Below are positions 23,366 to 29,315 of a stretch of DNA of 29,315 nucleotides, piece by piece. Source of the DNA: an uncultured Alistipes sp. (GTDB taxonomy: Bacteria; Bacteroidota; Bacteroidia; Bacteroidales; Rikenellaceae); contig CAAGBI010000034.1 of the NCBI GenBank assembly GCA_900768015.1, positions 1 through 29,315 on the forward strand. The letters run 5' to 3'. The stretch's first letter is position 1. Every line of letters starts with the position of its first letter. Position numbers and translations under genes: made by a program. Under the pieces are notes generated by a model. The model made no database searches and had not been told where the DNA came from. It saw only the letters and a list, made by a program, of their open reading frames with translations.

Positions 23366-23941
23366 CTATTTAGCCTCTTTTATCATATCCTCAGCAAGCT
23401 CCAACTGACGATAGAAGTCCTCGCCAAAGGCGCGAATAATAGGCTCTTTCAAACCCTTATATACGGGCAAACCAAGCTTCTTGCCGCACTCACGAGCTGA
23501 GCCACACACTGCCCAACGGTGGTAGTTCAAGCCTGCGCTACCGTTACGGAAACGAGCCACACGAATGGGATACAAGTGGCACGAAATGGGTTTAATGAAT
23601 GAACACTTACCCTCTCGGTATGCGCGCTCAATGGCACAGAAGGTGATACCATCCTCCTCAAAGGCATAGGCACACGCAGCGTTATCAACCAATGGAGTAG
23701 TATAGTCGCCATCGGCATCTACAACCATAAAGCCCTGCTCCTCGATTGCGGCGCGACCCTCCTCGGTCATATAGGGAGCATAGTTCTCCCACTCCTCCTC
23801 AAGAATATCCACCTCGTCAATATCAAGCGGAGCACCAGAGTCGCCCTCTACACAGCAGATACCCTTACACTTTGACAAGTCGCAGCAGAAGTTCTCACGC
23901 AAAATATCAAGGCTAACTATCTTATCATCAATCTCTATCAT
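23366..23941 (-). CDS. DUF3109 family cysteine-rich protein
   Basis: A 191-residue cytoplasmic protein of the DUF3109 family. The N-terminal FCCDLSKCKGICCVEGDSGAPL (Cys19, 20, 25, 29, 30) and later cysteines in NAACAYAF, ITFCAIE, GKCSF, ISCHLYPIR and WAVCGSARECG resemble the zinc/iron-sulfur cluster pattern of the wider YkgJ family. The KPISCHLYPIRV motif is typical. The function is unknown, and metal binding or redox work is implied by the cysteines only. It lies between nadD (11 bases) and the M23 peptidase (19 bases), a position shared in many Bacteroidota genomes in my recollection. Confidence 0.88.
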   Translation of the reverse strand: MIEIDDKIVSLDILRENFCCDLSKCKGICCVEGDSGAPLDIDEVDILEEEWENYAPYMTEEGRAAIEEQGFMVVDADGDYTTPLVDNAACAYAFEEDGITFCAIERAYREGKCSFIKPISCHLYPIRVARFRNGSAGLNYHRWAVCGSARECGKKLGLPVYKGLKEPIIRAFGEDFYRQLELAEDMIKEAK

Positions 23942-23952
23942 AGTGTTATCTA

Positions 23953-24768
23953 TTAAGGGTTGTAGATATCCTTATAGCGGAACGAAAGTATCTCATAGAC
24001 CATGTCGTGCAGCTGCTGGGCCTCCTTGCTGTCGGGATTAATAGCCTTAGCCTTATTGAAGTCGTTGATGGCCTTACCCCACTCATTGTGCTGGAAATAA
24101 CACTTTCCGCGCTCGATATAGAGCACCTCGCGCTCATCTCCACTATCAATCATAGATGTGAGGCGCACAATGCGGCCTGCAGGTGTCCACAACTGATTCT
24201 TCACGATGTAGTCCGACACCGAGGGGCTTACCATAGCCGAAATATCCTCGCCACGCTCCGCCTTGCCACGAACCTCGGTCGAAGAGAACTCAACAAATGG
24301 TGCATCCTCAAGGATGGTTACCCTATCGGCAAACTTCTCAACCTCGTAACCCTTGCGTGGATATACATAAATCTTGTATTCGTTCAGGATGCGCTCGTAG
24401 TCTTTCCACTCATCAAAACGAGCCCAGATGTCGCTGCCCGTGATGATAGAAAACTCCATATCCGCACCGTGATTCTCCTTGAGGTAATCAAGGGTATTGA
24501 TTGTATATGAGGGTTTTTCGAGCACAAACTCTACAACCGAAGGCAATATACGCTCGGGATAACGCGACTCCTTGCAAGCCATCTCTACCATCTCATATCG
24601 TGCATACTCGGGTGTCTGCAACACATCGGCCTTGAATGGATTTTGGGGCGAGATGACAAGTGCCACCTGATCCGCTAAGTCCTTGTCGAGTGCATACTCC
24701 GCAAGTGCTATATGTCCATTGTGTATTGGGTCGAATGAACCGAAATACAACAACATACGCTTCTTCAT
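23953..24768 (-). CDS. nadD: Nicotinate-nucleotide adenylyltransferase with C-terminal TPR tail
   Basis: A 271-residue protein that adenylates nicotinate mononucleotide (NaMN to NaAD) in NAD synthesis. The nucleotidyl transferase motifs are GSFDPIHNGH (10-19) and FSSTEVRG (161-168, matching the family's ISSTxIR). Ordinary NadD is about 190-200 residues. Here about 72 more residues follow; GKCYFQHNEWGKAINDFNKA then INPDSKEA (221-250) is one TPR-like repeat, with further helices to the end. The TPR could bind a partner. The gene is eight bases from gmk and 11 from DUF3109 in the operon. It remains to be seen whether the tail is general in relatives or a local fusion. Confidence 0.9.
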   Translation of the reverse strand: MKKRMLLYFGSFDPIHNGHIALAEYALDKDLADQVALVISPQNPFKADVLQTPEYARYEMVEMACKESRYPERILPSVVEFVLEKPSYTINTLDYLKENHGADMEFSIITGSDIWARFDEWKDYERILNEYKIYVYPRKGYEVEKFADRVTILEDAPFVEFSSTEVRGKAERGEDISAMVSPSVSDYIVKNQLWTPAGRIVRLTSMIDSGDEREVLYIERGKCYFQHNEWGKAINDFNKAKAINPDSKEAQQLHDMVYEILSFRYKDIYNP

Positions 24769-24776
24769 ATCGTATT

Positions 24777-25337
24777 TTACTTTAAGAAATTATCAATAAT
24801 TGCTGTAGCCTCGTCAACTGCCACATCCAAGACATCGTTAACTACTACATGGTCAAACTCAGGGGCCTTTGTAAGCTCAAAATCGGCCTTTGCAATACGC
24901 TTAAGTATAACCTCCTCGCTGTCGGTACCACGGCCACGCAAGCGGCGCTCCAACTCCTCCACCGATGGGGGCATGATAAATACTGAGCAGGCATCCTCGC
25001 CAAAGAGGCGCTTGAGGTTGATGCCACCCATAACATCTACATCGAAGACGATGATATTACCCTTCGACCAGATGCGCTCCATCTCGCTCTTTAGTGTGCC
25101 GTAGCAAGTGCCTGCATATACCTCCTCCCACTCTACGAACTCGTTGCGCTCCACTCGCTCACGAAACTCCTCGTTAGTGAGGAAGTAGTAGTCCACGCCG
25201 TGTTGCTCCTTACCGCGTGGAAGACGCGATGTGGCAGAGATTGAGAACTCAAACTGCGGAAAGCGCTTCAAAAGTTCGCGAACTATTGTGGTCTTACCCG
25301 AGCCACTTGGGGCTGAAAATATCACTAATTTACCCAT
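24777..25337 (-). CDS. gmk: Guanylate kinase
   Basis: A 186-residue cytoplasmic kinase converting GMP to GDP. The P-loop is SAPSGSGKTT (8-17), followed by the GMP-binding stretch ATSRLPRGKEQHGVDYYFL with the typical TSR..R residues, EWEEVYAGTCYGT, and the DVDVMGGINLKRLF strand. The length is canonical and nothing is missing. It lies between yicC (11 bases) and nadD (8 bases) in the operon. Confidence 0.97.
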   Translation of the reverse strand: MGKLVIFSAPSGSGKTTIVRELLKRFPQFEFSISATSRLPRGKEQHGVDYYFLTNEEFRERVERNEFVEWEEVYAGTCYGTLKSEMERIWSKGNIIVFDVDVMGGINLKRLFGEDACSVFIMPPSVEELERRLRGRGTDSEEVILKRIAKADFELTKAPEFDHVVVNDVLDVAVDEATAIIDNFLK

Positions 25338-25348
25338 ATTTGCGTGCT

Positions 25349-26221
25349 TTATAAAATATTGAGTACCTGCTCCTTAATCTTCTCGAGCTCATCCTTCATC
25401 TTAACTACAAGGCGCTGCATGTTTGCCTCGTTTGACTTCGAGCCCATGGTGTTAATCTCGCGGCCAAGCTCCTGAGCAATGAAGCCAAGCTTGCGACCTG
25501 GAGCCTCCTCCTCGGCTGCAACCTCACGGAAGTAGTTGCAGTGGTTATCGAGGCGCACCTTCTCCTCGGTGATGTCGAGCTTCTCGATGTAGAATATCAT
25601 CTCCTGCTCGAGACGGTTGTTGTCTACCTCAAGCTGAAGCTTCTCAATGTTCTCACGAATGCGGTTCTTGATGGTCTCAACGCGCGCACCCTCGAACTGC
25701 TCCACCTCGTGGCGGTACTTCTCGATAAGGTCGATGCGACCCAAGAGGTCGGCGATAAGGATTGCGCCCTCCTGAATGCGGAAGTTATTCAACTCAGCGC
25801 ACGCAGCCTTTGTAGCCTCAATGATTGCAGCAAGCTCCGCCTCCGACACCTCGCGCTCCTCGCTTGTGATAACATCGGGCATGCGCAATATCGCTTTAAG
25901 GAAGTAGTCGCTATCGGCAATCACCGAATTTTCTGCGCACACCTCACGCAGCTCCTTGGCATAGGCCTTGAATGCCTCGCGGTTGATGTGCGCCGAGGTC
26001 TCGGCCGTAGCCGCCTCGAACGACACGAAGCAGTCCACCTTACCACGCTGCAACTCGCGAGTGATGATGCTACGCATCTCGGCCTCCGCAGCGCGATATT
26101 TGCCTGGCAACTTGATAGATAGGTCGAGCTGCTTTGAGTTAAGTGAGCGTAGTTCCACGCGTATCTTTTTGTCGTCTACCATGGCCTCGCCCTTGCCGAA
26201 GCCCGTCATTGACTTTATCAT
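25349..26221 (-). CDS. YicC/YloC family endoribonuclease
   Basis: A 290-residue protein of the YicC/YloC family, which characterised members show to be endoribonuclease-like and involved in small-RNA turnover or adaptation. The N-terminal MIKSMTGFGKGEA pattern (1-13) and LRSLNSKQLDLSIKLP are nearly invariant, and the C-terminal DUF1732 block ends with GRKLGFIAQELGREINTMGSKSN and LVVKMKDELEKIKEQVLNIL. The length is normal. It is the first gene of the operon, directly behind a perfect promoter, with gmk 11 bases downstream. Confidence 0.95.
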   Translation of the reverse strand: MIKSMTGFGKGEAMVDDKKIRVELRSLNSKQLDLSIKLPGKYRAAEAEMRSIITRELQRGKVDCFVSFEAATAETSAHINREAFKAYAKELREVCAENSVIADSDYFLKAILRMPDVITSEEREVSEAELAAIIEATKAACAELNNFRIQEGAILIADLLGRIDLIEKYRHEVEQFEGARVETIKNRIRENIEKLQLEVDNNRLEQEMIFYIEKLDITEEKVRLDNHCNYFREVAAEEEAPGRKLGFIAQELGREINTMGSKSNEANMQRLVVKMKDELEKIKEQVLNIL

Positions 26222-26256
26222 AGTTTCAAAAGTTTTGATACATTTATTTCAATCTA

Positions 26257-26287
26257 CAAAGATACAAAACTATCTCACAATATCAAA
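26257..26287 (-). promoter_or_regulatory. Bacteroidota-type promoter for yicC-gmk-nadD operon
   Basis: On the minus strand TATCTTTG (26257-26264) and TTTG (26284-26287) are 19 bases apart, an exact consensus. Start near 26250, with a leader of about 29 bases. It should drive six genes down to GH20. Confidence 0.82.
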
Positions 26288-26364
26288 AAGTTTGGGCGCG
26301 TAAATATAAAAAATAGCATGTATAGAGATATGGTAGCTATATTGTAGAAATAAAATAGAAAGAA

Positions 26365-26387
26365 CCCCACGGGGTATTCCCGTGGGG
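26365..26387 (-). terminator. Hairpin with minus-strand T-rich tail
   Basis: CCCCACGGG (26365-26373) pairs perfectly with CCCGTGGGG (26379-26387) around a five-base loop. On the minus strand it is followed by TTCTTTCTATTTTATTTC, as in an intrinsic terminator; the plus strand has no T run. It is the second of two terminators on this strand, about 90 bases after the first. Confidence 0.72.
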
Positions 26388-26474
26388 CCTTGCTGATGAT
26401 GCGTCGCAGATGAGACGCTATCACAAGAAATGATTTTTGATTTTAGAGGAGCAGATTTGTTCTATCGTATAAAG

Positions 26475-26518
26475 AAAATATCGTGGGATAGTACTCAATG
26501 TACAGCCCACGATATTTT
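26475..26518. terminator. Terminator hairpin at the end of the serC-serA-DUF1015 group
   Basis: A 13-base perfect stem (26475-26487 with 26506-26518), AAAATATCGTGGG/CCCACGATATTTT, with GTAC repeats in the 18-base loop that can extend pairing. The minus strand ends in TTTTCTTTATAC. It starts about 40 bases after the DUF1015 stop codon. Confidence 0.82.
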
Positions 26519-26557
26519 ATATAGGATAGGACAAAGATGCCCTATACAAATCGAAAA

Positions 26558-27802
26558 TTACTCCTCAAAAGAGTGAATAACAACACCTGAACGCAACTTA
26601 GGCTCGAACCAAGTGGTCTTGGGAGGCATGATGTTGCCAGTGTCAGCGATGTCGAAGAGCTGCTGCATTGATACTGGGTACAACGCGAAAGCAACCTTCA
26701 TCTCGCCGCTGTCAACACGCTTCTGCAACTCGCCCAAACCACGGATACCGCCTACGAAGTCGATACGCTTTGAAGTACGGAGGTCAGCGATGCCGAGAAC
26801 CTTGTCCAAAACGAGGTTAGAGAGAACTGATACGTCGAGAACGCCGATAGGATCGTTGTCGTCGTAAGTACCCTCCTTAGCAGTCATAGAGTACCACTCG
26901 CCATCGAGGTACATTGCGAAGCTGTGCAATGCGTTAGGAGTGTAGATCTCTGCACCCTTCTTCTCAACCACGAATGACTCGCCAACAGCTGCCAAGAACT
27001 CCTCCTTTGAAAGGCCGTTGAGATCCTTAACTACGCGGTTGTAGTCGATAATGCGGAGGTGTGATGCGGGGAAGGTAACTGCCAAGAAGAAGCAGTACTC
27101 CTCATCACCTGTGTGGTTAGGATTCTTTGAAGCACACTCCTGGCCTACGCGTGCAGCAGCAGCTGTACGGTGGTGACCATCAGCAACATACAAAGCAGGA
27201 ATACCAGCGAAGAGCTCAGTGATGCGATCGTTAGTCTCCTTGCAACGGATAACCCACATGTGGTGACCGAAGCCATCCTCAGCTACGAAGTCGTAGTCTG
27301 CCTCGTGCTCCTTAACCCACTTAGAGATGATCTCGTCGATCTCTGCCTGGTCGGGGTATGCGAAGAATACGGGCTCGATGTTAGCCTTCTGGTTGCGAAC
27401 ATGGATCATACGATCCTCCTCCTTATCAACGCGAGTAAGCTCGTGCTTCTTGATAGCGCCTGAGAGGTAGTCCTCGTAGTGGCAGCACATAGCGATACCA
27501 TACTGAGTACGGCCGTTCATAGTCTGAGCGTAGATGTAGTAGTACTCCTCGTCATCCTGTGCCAACCAACCCTTCTCCTTCCAGAGACGGAAGTTCTCCA
27601 TAGCCTTCTCGTAAGCCTCCTGTGAGTGCTCATCAGCGATAGGATCGAAGTCGATCTCAGGCTTAATGATGTGGAGCAAAGAGCGCTCACCAGCCTCAGC
27701 CTTTGCCTCTACTGAGTTAAGAACGTCGTATGGACGCGATGCAACCTCAGATGCCAACTCCTTTGGAGGACGGATACCCTTAAAGGGCTTAATTCTTACC
27801 AT
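26558..27802 (-). CDS. DUF1015 family protein
   Basis: A 414-residue cytoplasmic protein of the DUF1015 family. Start MVRIKPFKGIRPPKELASEVASRPYDV is the conserved opening (RPYDV at 23-27). The HHRTAAAAR element (about 210-218) is in a PALYVADGHHRT block, the best-conserved motif, and PKTTWFEPKLRSGVVIH is typical of the end. In Bacteroidota the gene often follows serC-serA, as here, which has suggested a role linked to serine metabolism; family members elsewhere are related to serine kinase/SerK-like proteins (ADP-dependent serine kinase, SbnI-like), so use of free serine to make O-phosphoserine is possible. It is separated from serA by a 189-base gap with hairpins. Confidence 0.9.
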   Translation of the reverse strand: MVRIKPFKGIRPPKELASEVASRPYDVLNSVEAKAEAGERSLLHIIKPEIDFDPIADEHSQEAYEKAMENFRLWKEKGWLAQDDEEYYYIYAQTMNGRTQYGIAMCCHYEDYLSGAIKKHELTRVDKEEDRMIHVRNQKANIEPVFFAYPDQAEIDEIISKWVKEHEADYDFVAEDGFGHHMWVIRCKETNDRITELFAGIPALYVADGHHRTAAAARVGQECASKNPNHTGDEEYCFFLAVTFPASHLRIIDYNRVVKDLNGLSKEEFLAAVGESFVVEKKGAEIYTPNALHSFAMYLDGEWYSMTAKEGTYDDNDPIGVLDVSVLSNLVLDKVLGIADLRTSKRIDFVGGIRGLGELQKRVDSGEMKVAFALYPVSMQQLFDIADTGNIMPPKTTWFEPKLRSGVVIHSFEE

Positions 27803-27840
27803 ATTTGTAAATAGTTTTAGCTTGGTTTATTTTCTTTGGA

Positions 27841-27865
27841 AGGGTGCCAAATGACTTGACACCCT
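27841..27865 (+). repeat. Short stem-loop in the serA-DUF1015 gap
   Basis: AGGGTG (27841-27846) pairs with CACCCT (27860-27865), with CAA/TTG extending it after one mismatch. No clear T tract on the minus strand. It lies about 40 bases upstream of the DUF1015 start and could affect its translation or mRNA processing. Confidence 0.4.
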
Positions 27866-27918
27866 ATTATTATTGTGTAATAAGTAGTATGATTAGTGTA
27901 GTTTGAGACTACTCGAAG

Positions 27919-27962
27919 GATGAAAATGCGCAGTTTACTTAAGTAAATGAGCAATTTTCATC
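27919..27962. repeat. 44-base near-palindrome downstream of serA
   Basis: Outer arms GATGAAAAT (27919-27927) and ATTTTCATC (27954-27962) pair exactly; TGC/GCA adds three pairs with a bulge, and the centre TTTACTTAAGTAAA (27934-27947) is a perfect 14-base palindrome. It lies about 30 bases after the serA stop codon in the minus transcript. No T tract follows, so it seems to be a processing or stabilising stem, or a remnant of a repeat family. Confidence 0.6.
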
Positions 27963-27991
27963 TAAGAGAGGCATCAAAATACGCAATCAGA

Positions 27992-28915
27992 CTATTTATT
28001 AACCTGGAAGCGAACATTACCGTTAACGAAGAAGTCAACGATCTGACGAGCTGCAGCAAGACCAGCGTTTACATTAGCCTCAGCTGTCTCAGCACCCTGC
28101 TTCTTAGGAGTGCCGAAGTAGCGCTTACCGAACTTCTCAGCGTATGCCTCCTTAGCATCGGGAGCGATGTCAGTAACATACTTGAGGTCCTCACGCTCCT
28201 CCATAGCCTTCATAAGACCCTCCTCGTTAATAACCTCCTTACGAGCGGTGTTAACGATAGTAGCGCCCTTAGGCATAGACATAGCGAGGTCATAACCGAT
28301 AGAACCCTTAGTCTCAGCAGTTGCAGGAATGTGGAGTGAGAGGTAGTCAGCAGCAGCGTAAAGCTCAGCAACTGAGTTCATCTTCTTAACACCGTCTCGC
28401 TCGAATACTGCGTCGTCAGTGATGAAAGGATCGTAAGCTACAACATTCATACCGAGAGCCTTACCCTTCAAGCCTACCAAACGACCTACATTACCGTAAG
28501 CGTGGATAGCAAGAGTCTTGCCCTGGAGCTCGCAGCCTGTACCAGGGTTGAACTGGTTACGAGCCATGTAAACCATCATACCGAGAGCCAACTCAGCAAC
28601 AGCGTTTGAGTTCTGACCAGGAGTGTTCATAACAACTACCTTGTGAGCAGTTGCAGCAGCGAGGTCAACATTGTCGAAACCTGCACCTGCGCGAACAACG
28701 ATCTTGAGCTGCTTAGCAGCCTCGATAACCTCAGCAGTAACCTTGTCGCTGCGGATGATAAGAGCATCAACATCAGCAACAGCTGCCAAAAGCTCAGCCT
28801 TGTCTGTATACTTCTCAAGGCGTACTACCTCGTAGTTAGCCTCCTTCAAGATTGCCTCAATACCCTCAACTGCAGTCTTTGCAAAGGGCTTCTCGGTTGC
28901 AATAAGTACCTTCAT
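27992..28915 (-). CDS. serA: D-3-phosphoglycerate dehydrogenase, short type without ACT domain
   Basis: A 307-residue oxidoreductase for the first serine step (3-phosphoglycerate to 3-phosphohydroxypyruvate). Residues RAGAGFDNVD (75-84), the nucleotide-binding AYGNVG (139-144), catalytic Arg225 in NTARKEVINE and the late TPKKQGAE (269-276) are visible. There is no regulatory domain after residue 307, so serine feedback through ACT is absent. The usual catalytic histidine (TPHxGAxT) is replaced by lysine (about 271-272), and the first Gly of GxGxxG is Ala. Both are reported features of the short 'Bacteroides/Entamoeba' PGDH type. It follows serC by 95 bases; the pair gives phosphoserine. Confidence 0.9.
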   Translation of the reverse strand: MKVLIATEKPFAKTAVEGIEAILKEANYEVVRLEKYTDKAELLAAVADVDALIIRSDKVTAEVIEAAKQLKIVVRAGAGFDNVDLAAATAHKVVVMNTPGQNSNAVAELALGMMVYMARNQFNPGTGCELQGKTLAIHAYGNVGRLVGLKGKALGMNVVAYDPFITDDAVFERDGVKKMNSVAELYAAADYLSLHIPATAETKGSIGYDLAMSMPKGATIVNTARKEVINEEGLMKAMEEREDLKYVTDIAPDAKEAYAEKFGKRYFGTPKKQGAETAEANVNAGLAAARQIVDFFVNGNVRFQVNK

Positions 28916-28951
28916 AATAGGTCTATAATTCTTTAATGATTTTAAGTTATC

Positions 28952-28984
28952 AAGGCAGCCACCCAGTTATTAGATGGCTACCTT
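28952..28984 (-). repeat. Stem-loop between serC and serA
   Basis: AAGGcAGCCA (28952-28961) pairs with TGGCTaCCTT (28975-28984), nine pairs around a C-A mismatch. It lies between the serC stop (29011) and serA start (28915) and may be a processing site or partial terminator that sets the serC:serA ratio. Confidence 0.45.
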
Positions 28985-29010
28985 AATGATTTTTAATTAA
29001 TTACAACGGA

Positions 29011-29315
29011 TTACTTGTGAAGTGCCTCGAACTCCTTCATGCAAGCTACCAAAGCCTCTACAGACTCCTTAGGACAAGCGTTGTAGATAGAAGCGCGGAA
29101 ACCACCTACTGAACGGTGACCCTTGATACCTACCATACCCTTCTCCTTAGCGAACTCCATGAACTCCTTCTCGAACTCCTCCTTGCCAGGAGCCATTACG
29201 AAGCAAACATTCATCAAAGAGCGGTCCTCCTTAGCAGCTGTACCTACGAACATAGAGTTGCCGTCGATCTCGTTGTAGAGCAACTCAGGCTTCTCCTTGT
29301 TCATCTTGTACATAA
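29011..29315 (-). CDS. serC: Phosphoserine aminotransferase, C-terminal part (cut by window edge)
   Basis: The last 100 or so residues of phosphoserine aminotransferase, which makes O-phosphoserine from 3-phosphohydroxypyruvate and glutamate. Family-typical blocks are SLMNVCFVMAPGKEEFEKEF and GHRSVGGFRASIYNACPKESVEALVACMKEF. The first methionine visible (29313) is internal; the frame is still open to the window edge, and full-length enzyme is about 355-360 residues. PLP-binding lysine would be further right and is not in this window. It heads the serine group with serA and DUF1015. Confidence 0.95.
   Translation of the reverse strand, partial: MYKMNKEKPELLYNEIDGNSMFVGTAAKEDRSLMNVCFVMAPGKEEFEKEFMEFAKEKGMVGIKGHRSVGGFRASIYNACPKESVEALVACMKEFEALHK

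Larger units (their letters stand above)
26222..26557. other. 336-base gap with yicC promoter and two hairpins
   Basis: Between yicC and DUF1015. It holds the yicC promoter (26257-26287), a 9-pair hairpin (26365-26387), a small GCGTC/GACGC inverted repeat (26401-26405 with 26414-26418), and a 13-pair hairpin (26475-26518). No open reading frame is convincing. The minus-strand DUF1015 transcript enters from the right and meets the two large hairpins in turn. Confidence 0.7.

Noticed and set aside
25541..26122. Long plus-strand open frame opposite yicC (193 residues)
   Set aside because: Antisense shadow of a conserved gene; leucine- and histidine-rich composition follows from the GAG-rich yicC codons.
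1..29315. CRISPR array, insertion sequence or rRNA
   Set aside because: No regularly spaced repeats, no transposase-like protein and no rRNA sequence were found on reading both strands.

Overview
The window is a piece of a Bacteroidota (order Bacteroidales) chromosome. Four things support this. Several intergenic regions carry the Bacteroidota housekeeping promoter signature (TTTG, about 19-20 bases, TAnnTTTG). Many families present are typical of or common in the phylum: BACON-domain lipoprotein, DUF4836-like lipoprotein, DUF4252 pair, DUF3109, HU-CCDC81/SPOR protein. Shine-Dalgarno sites are weak or absent. Gene order such as serC-serA-DUF1015 also fits the phylum. A cysteate-synthase-like enzyme, the entry to sulfonolipids, suggests a sulfonolipid producer such as Alistipes/Rikenellaceae or a relative; this genus-level guess is inference.

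Layout, left to right. (1) 177-1094, minus: a small XRE regulator with a DUF2975 membrane protein, driven by a near-perfect promoter surrounded by repeated TTTATCGTTTATC boxes. (2) 1438-3576: a DUF456 membrane protein (+), a VanX-like M15 dipeptidase (-) and a BACON lipoprotein (+). (3) 3654-6565, minus: a tight three-gene operon of cysteate synthase, mannose-6-phosphate isomerase and a LuxR-type regulator with a histidine-rich linker. (4) 6791-12695, plus: DUF4836-like lipoprotein, a non-canonical ABC ATPase, an FtsX-type permease, a GNAT acetyltransferase and a Uup-like ABC-F protein, closed by a perfect hairpin. (5) 12762-16588, minus: DUF1295 membrane protein, GtrA protein, HU/SPOR envelope protein, Lgt and an S24-type repressor-like protein, with the repressor-like gene transcribed first. 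(6) 16683-20095, plus: tRNA-Arg(CCG) with terminator, a YgbA_NO protein, then an ECF sigma, putative anti-sigma, beta-barrel protein and two DUF4252 proteins. (7) 20166-26221, minus: yicC, gmk, nadD (with a TPR tail), DUF3109, an M23/LysM peptidase and a GH20 hexosaminidase, all from one very good promoter upstream of yicC. (8) 26558-29315, minus: serC (cut by the window edge), serA and a DUF1015 protein, with hairpins in every gap and two more hairpins downstream.

The clearest metabolic link is between regions 8 and 3. SerA and SerC make O-phosphoserine, which is the substrate that characterised cysteate synthases combine with sulfite to give cysteate. Much of the rest serves the envelope: lipoprotein maturation (Lgt), peptidoglycan hydrolysis or binding (M15, M23/LysM, SPOR), glycan trimming (GH20) and an envelope ABC transporter. 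No insertion sequence, CRISPR array, rRNA or intact prophage was seen. The best candidates for undescribed biology are the LuxR/cysteate synthase operon, the lipoprotein-ABC-FtsX set with its unusual ATPase, the ECF/DUF4252 cassette, and the hairpin-rich region downstream of serA/DUF1015.
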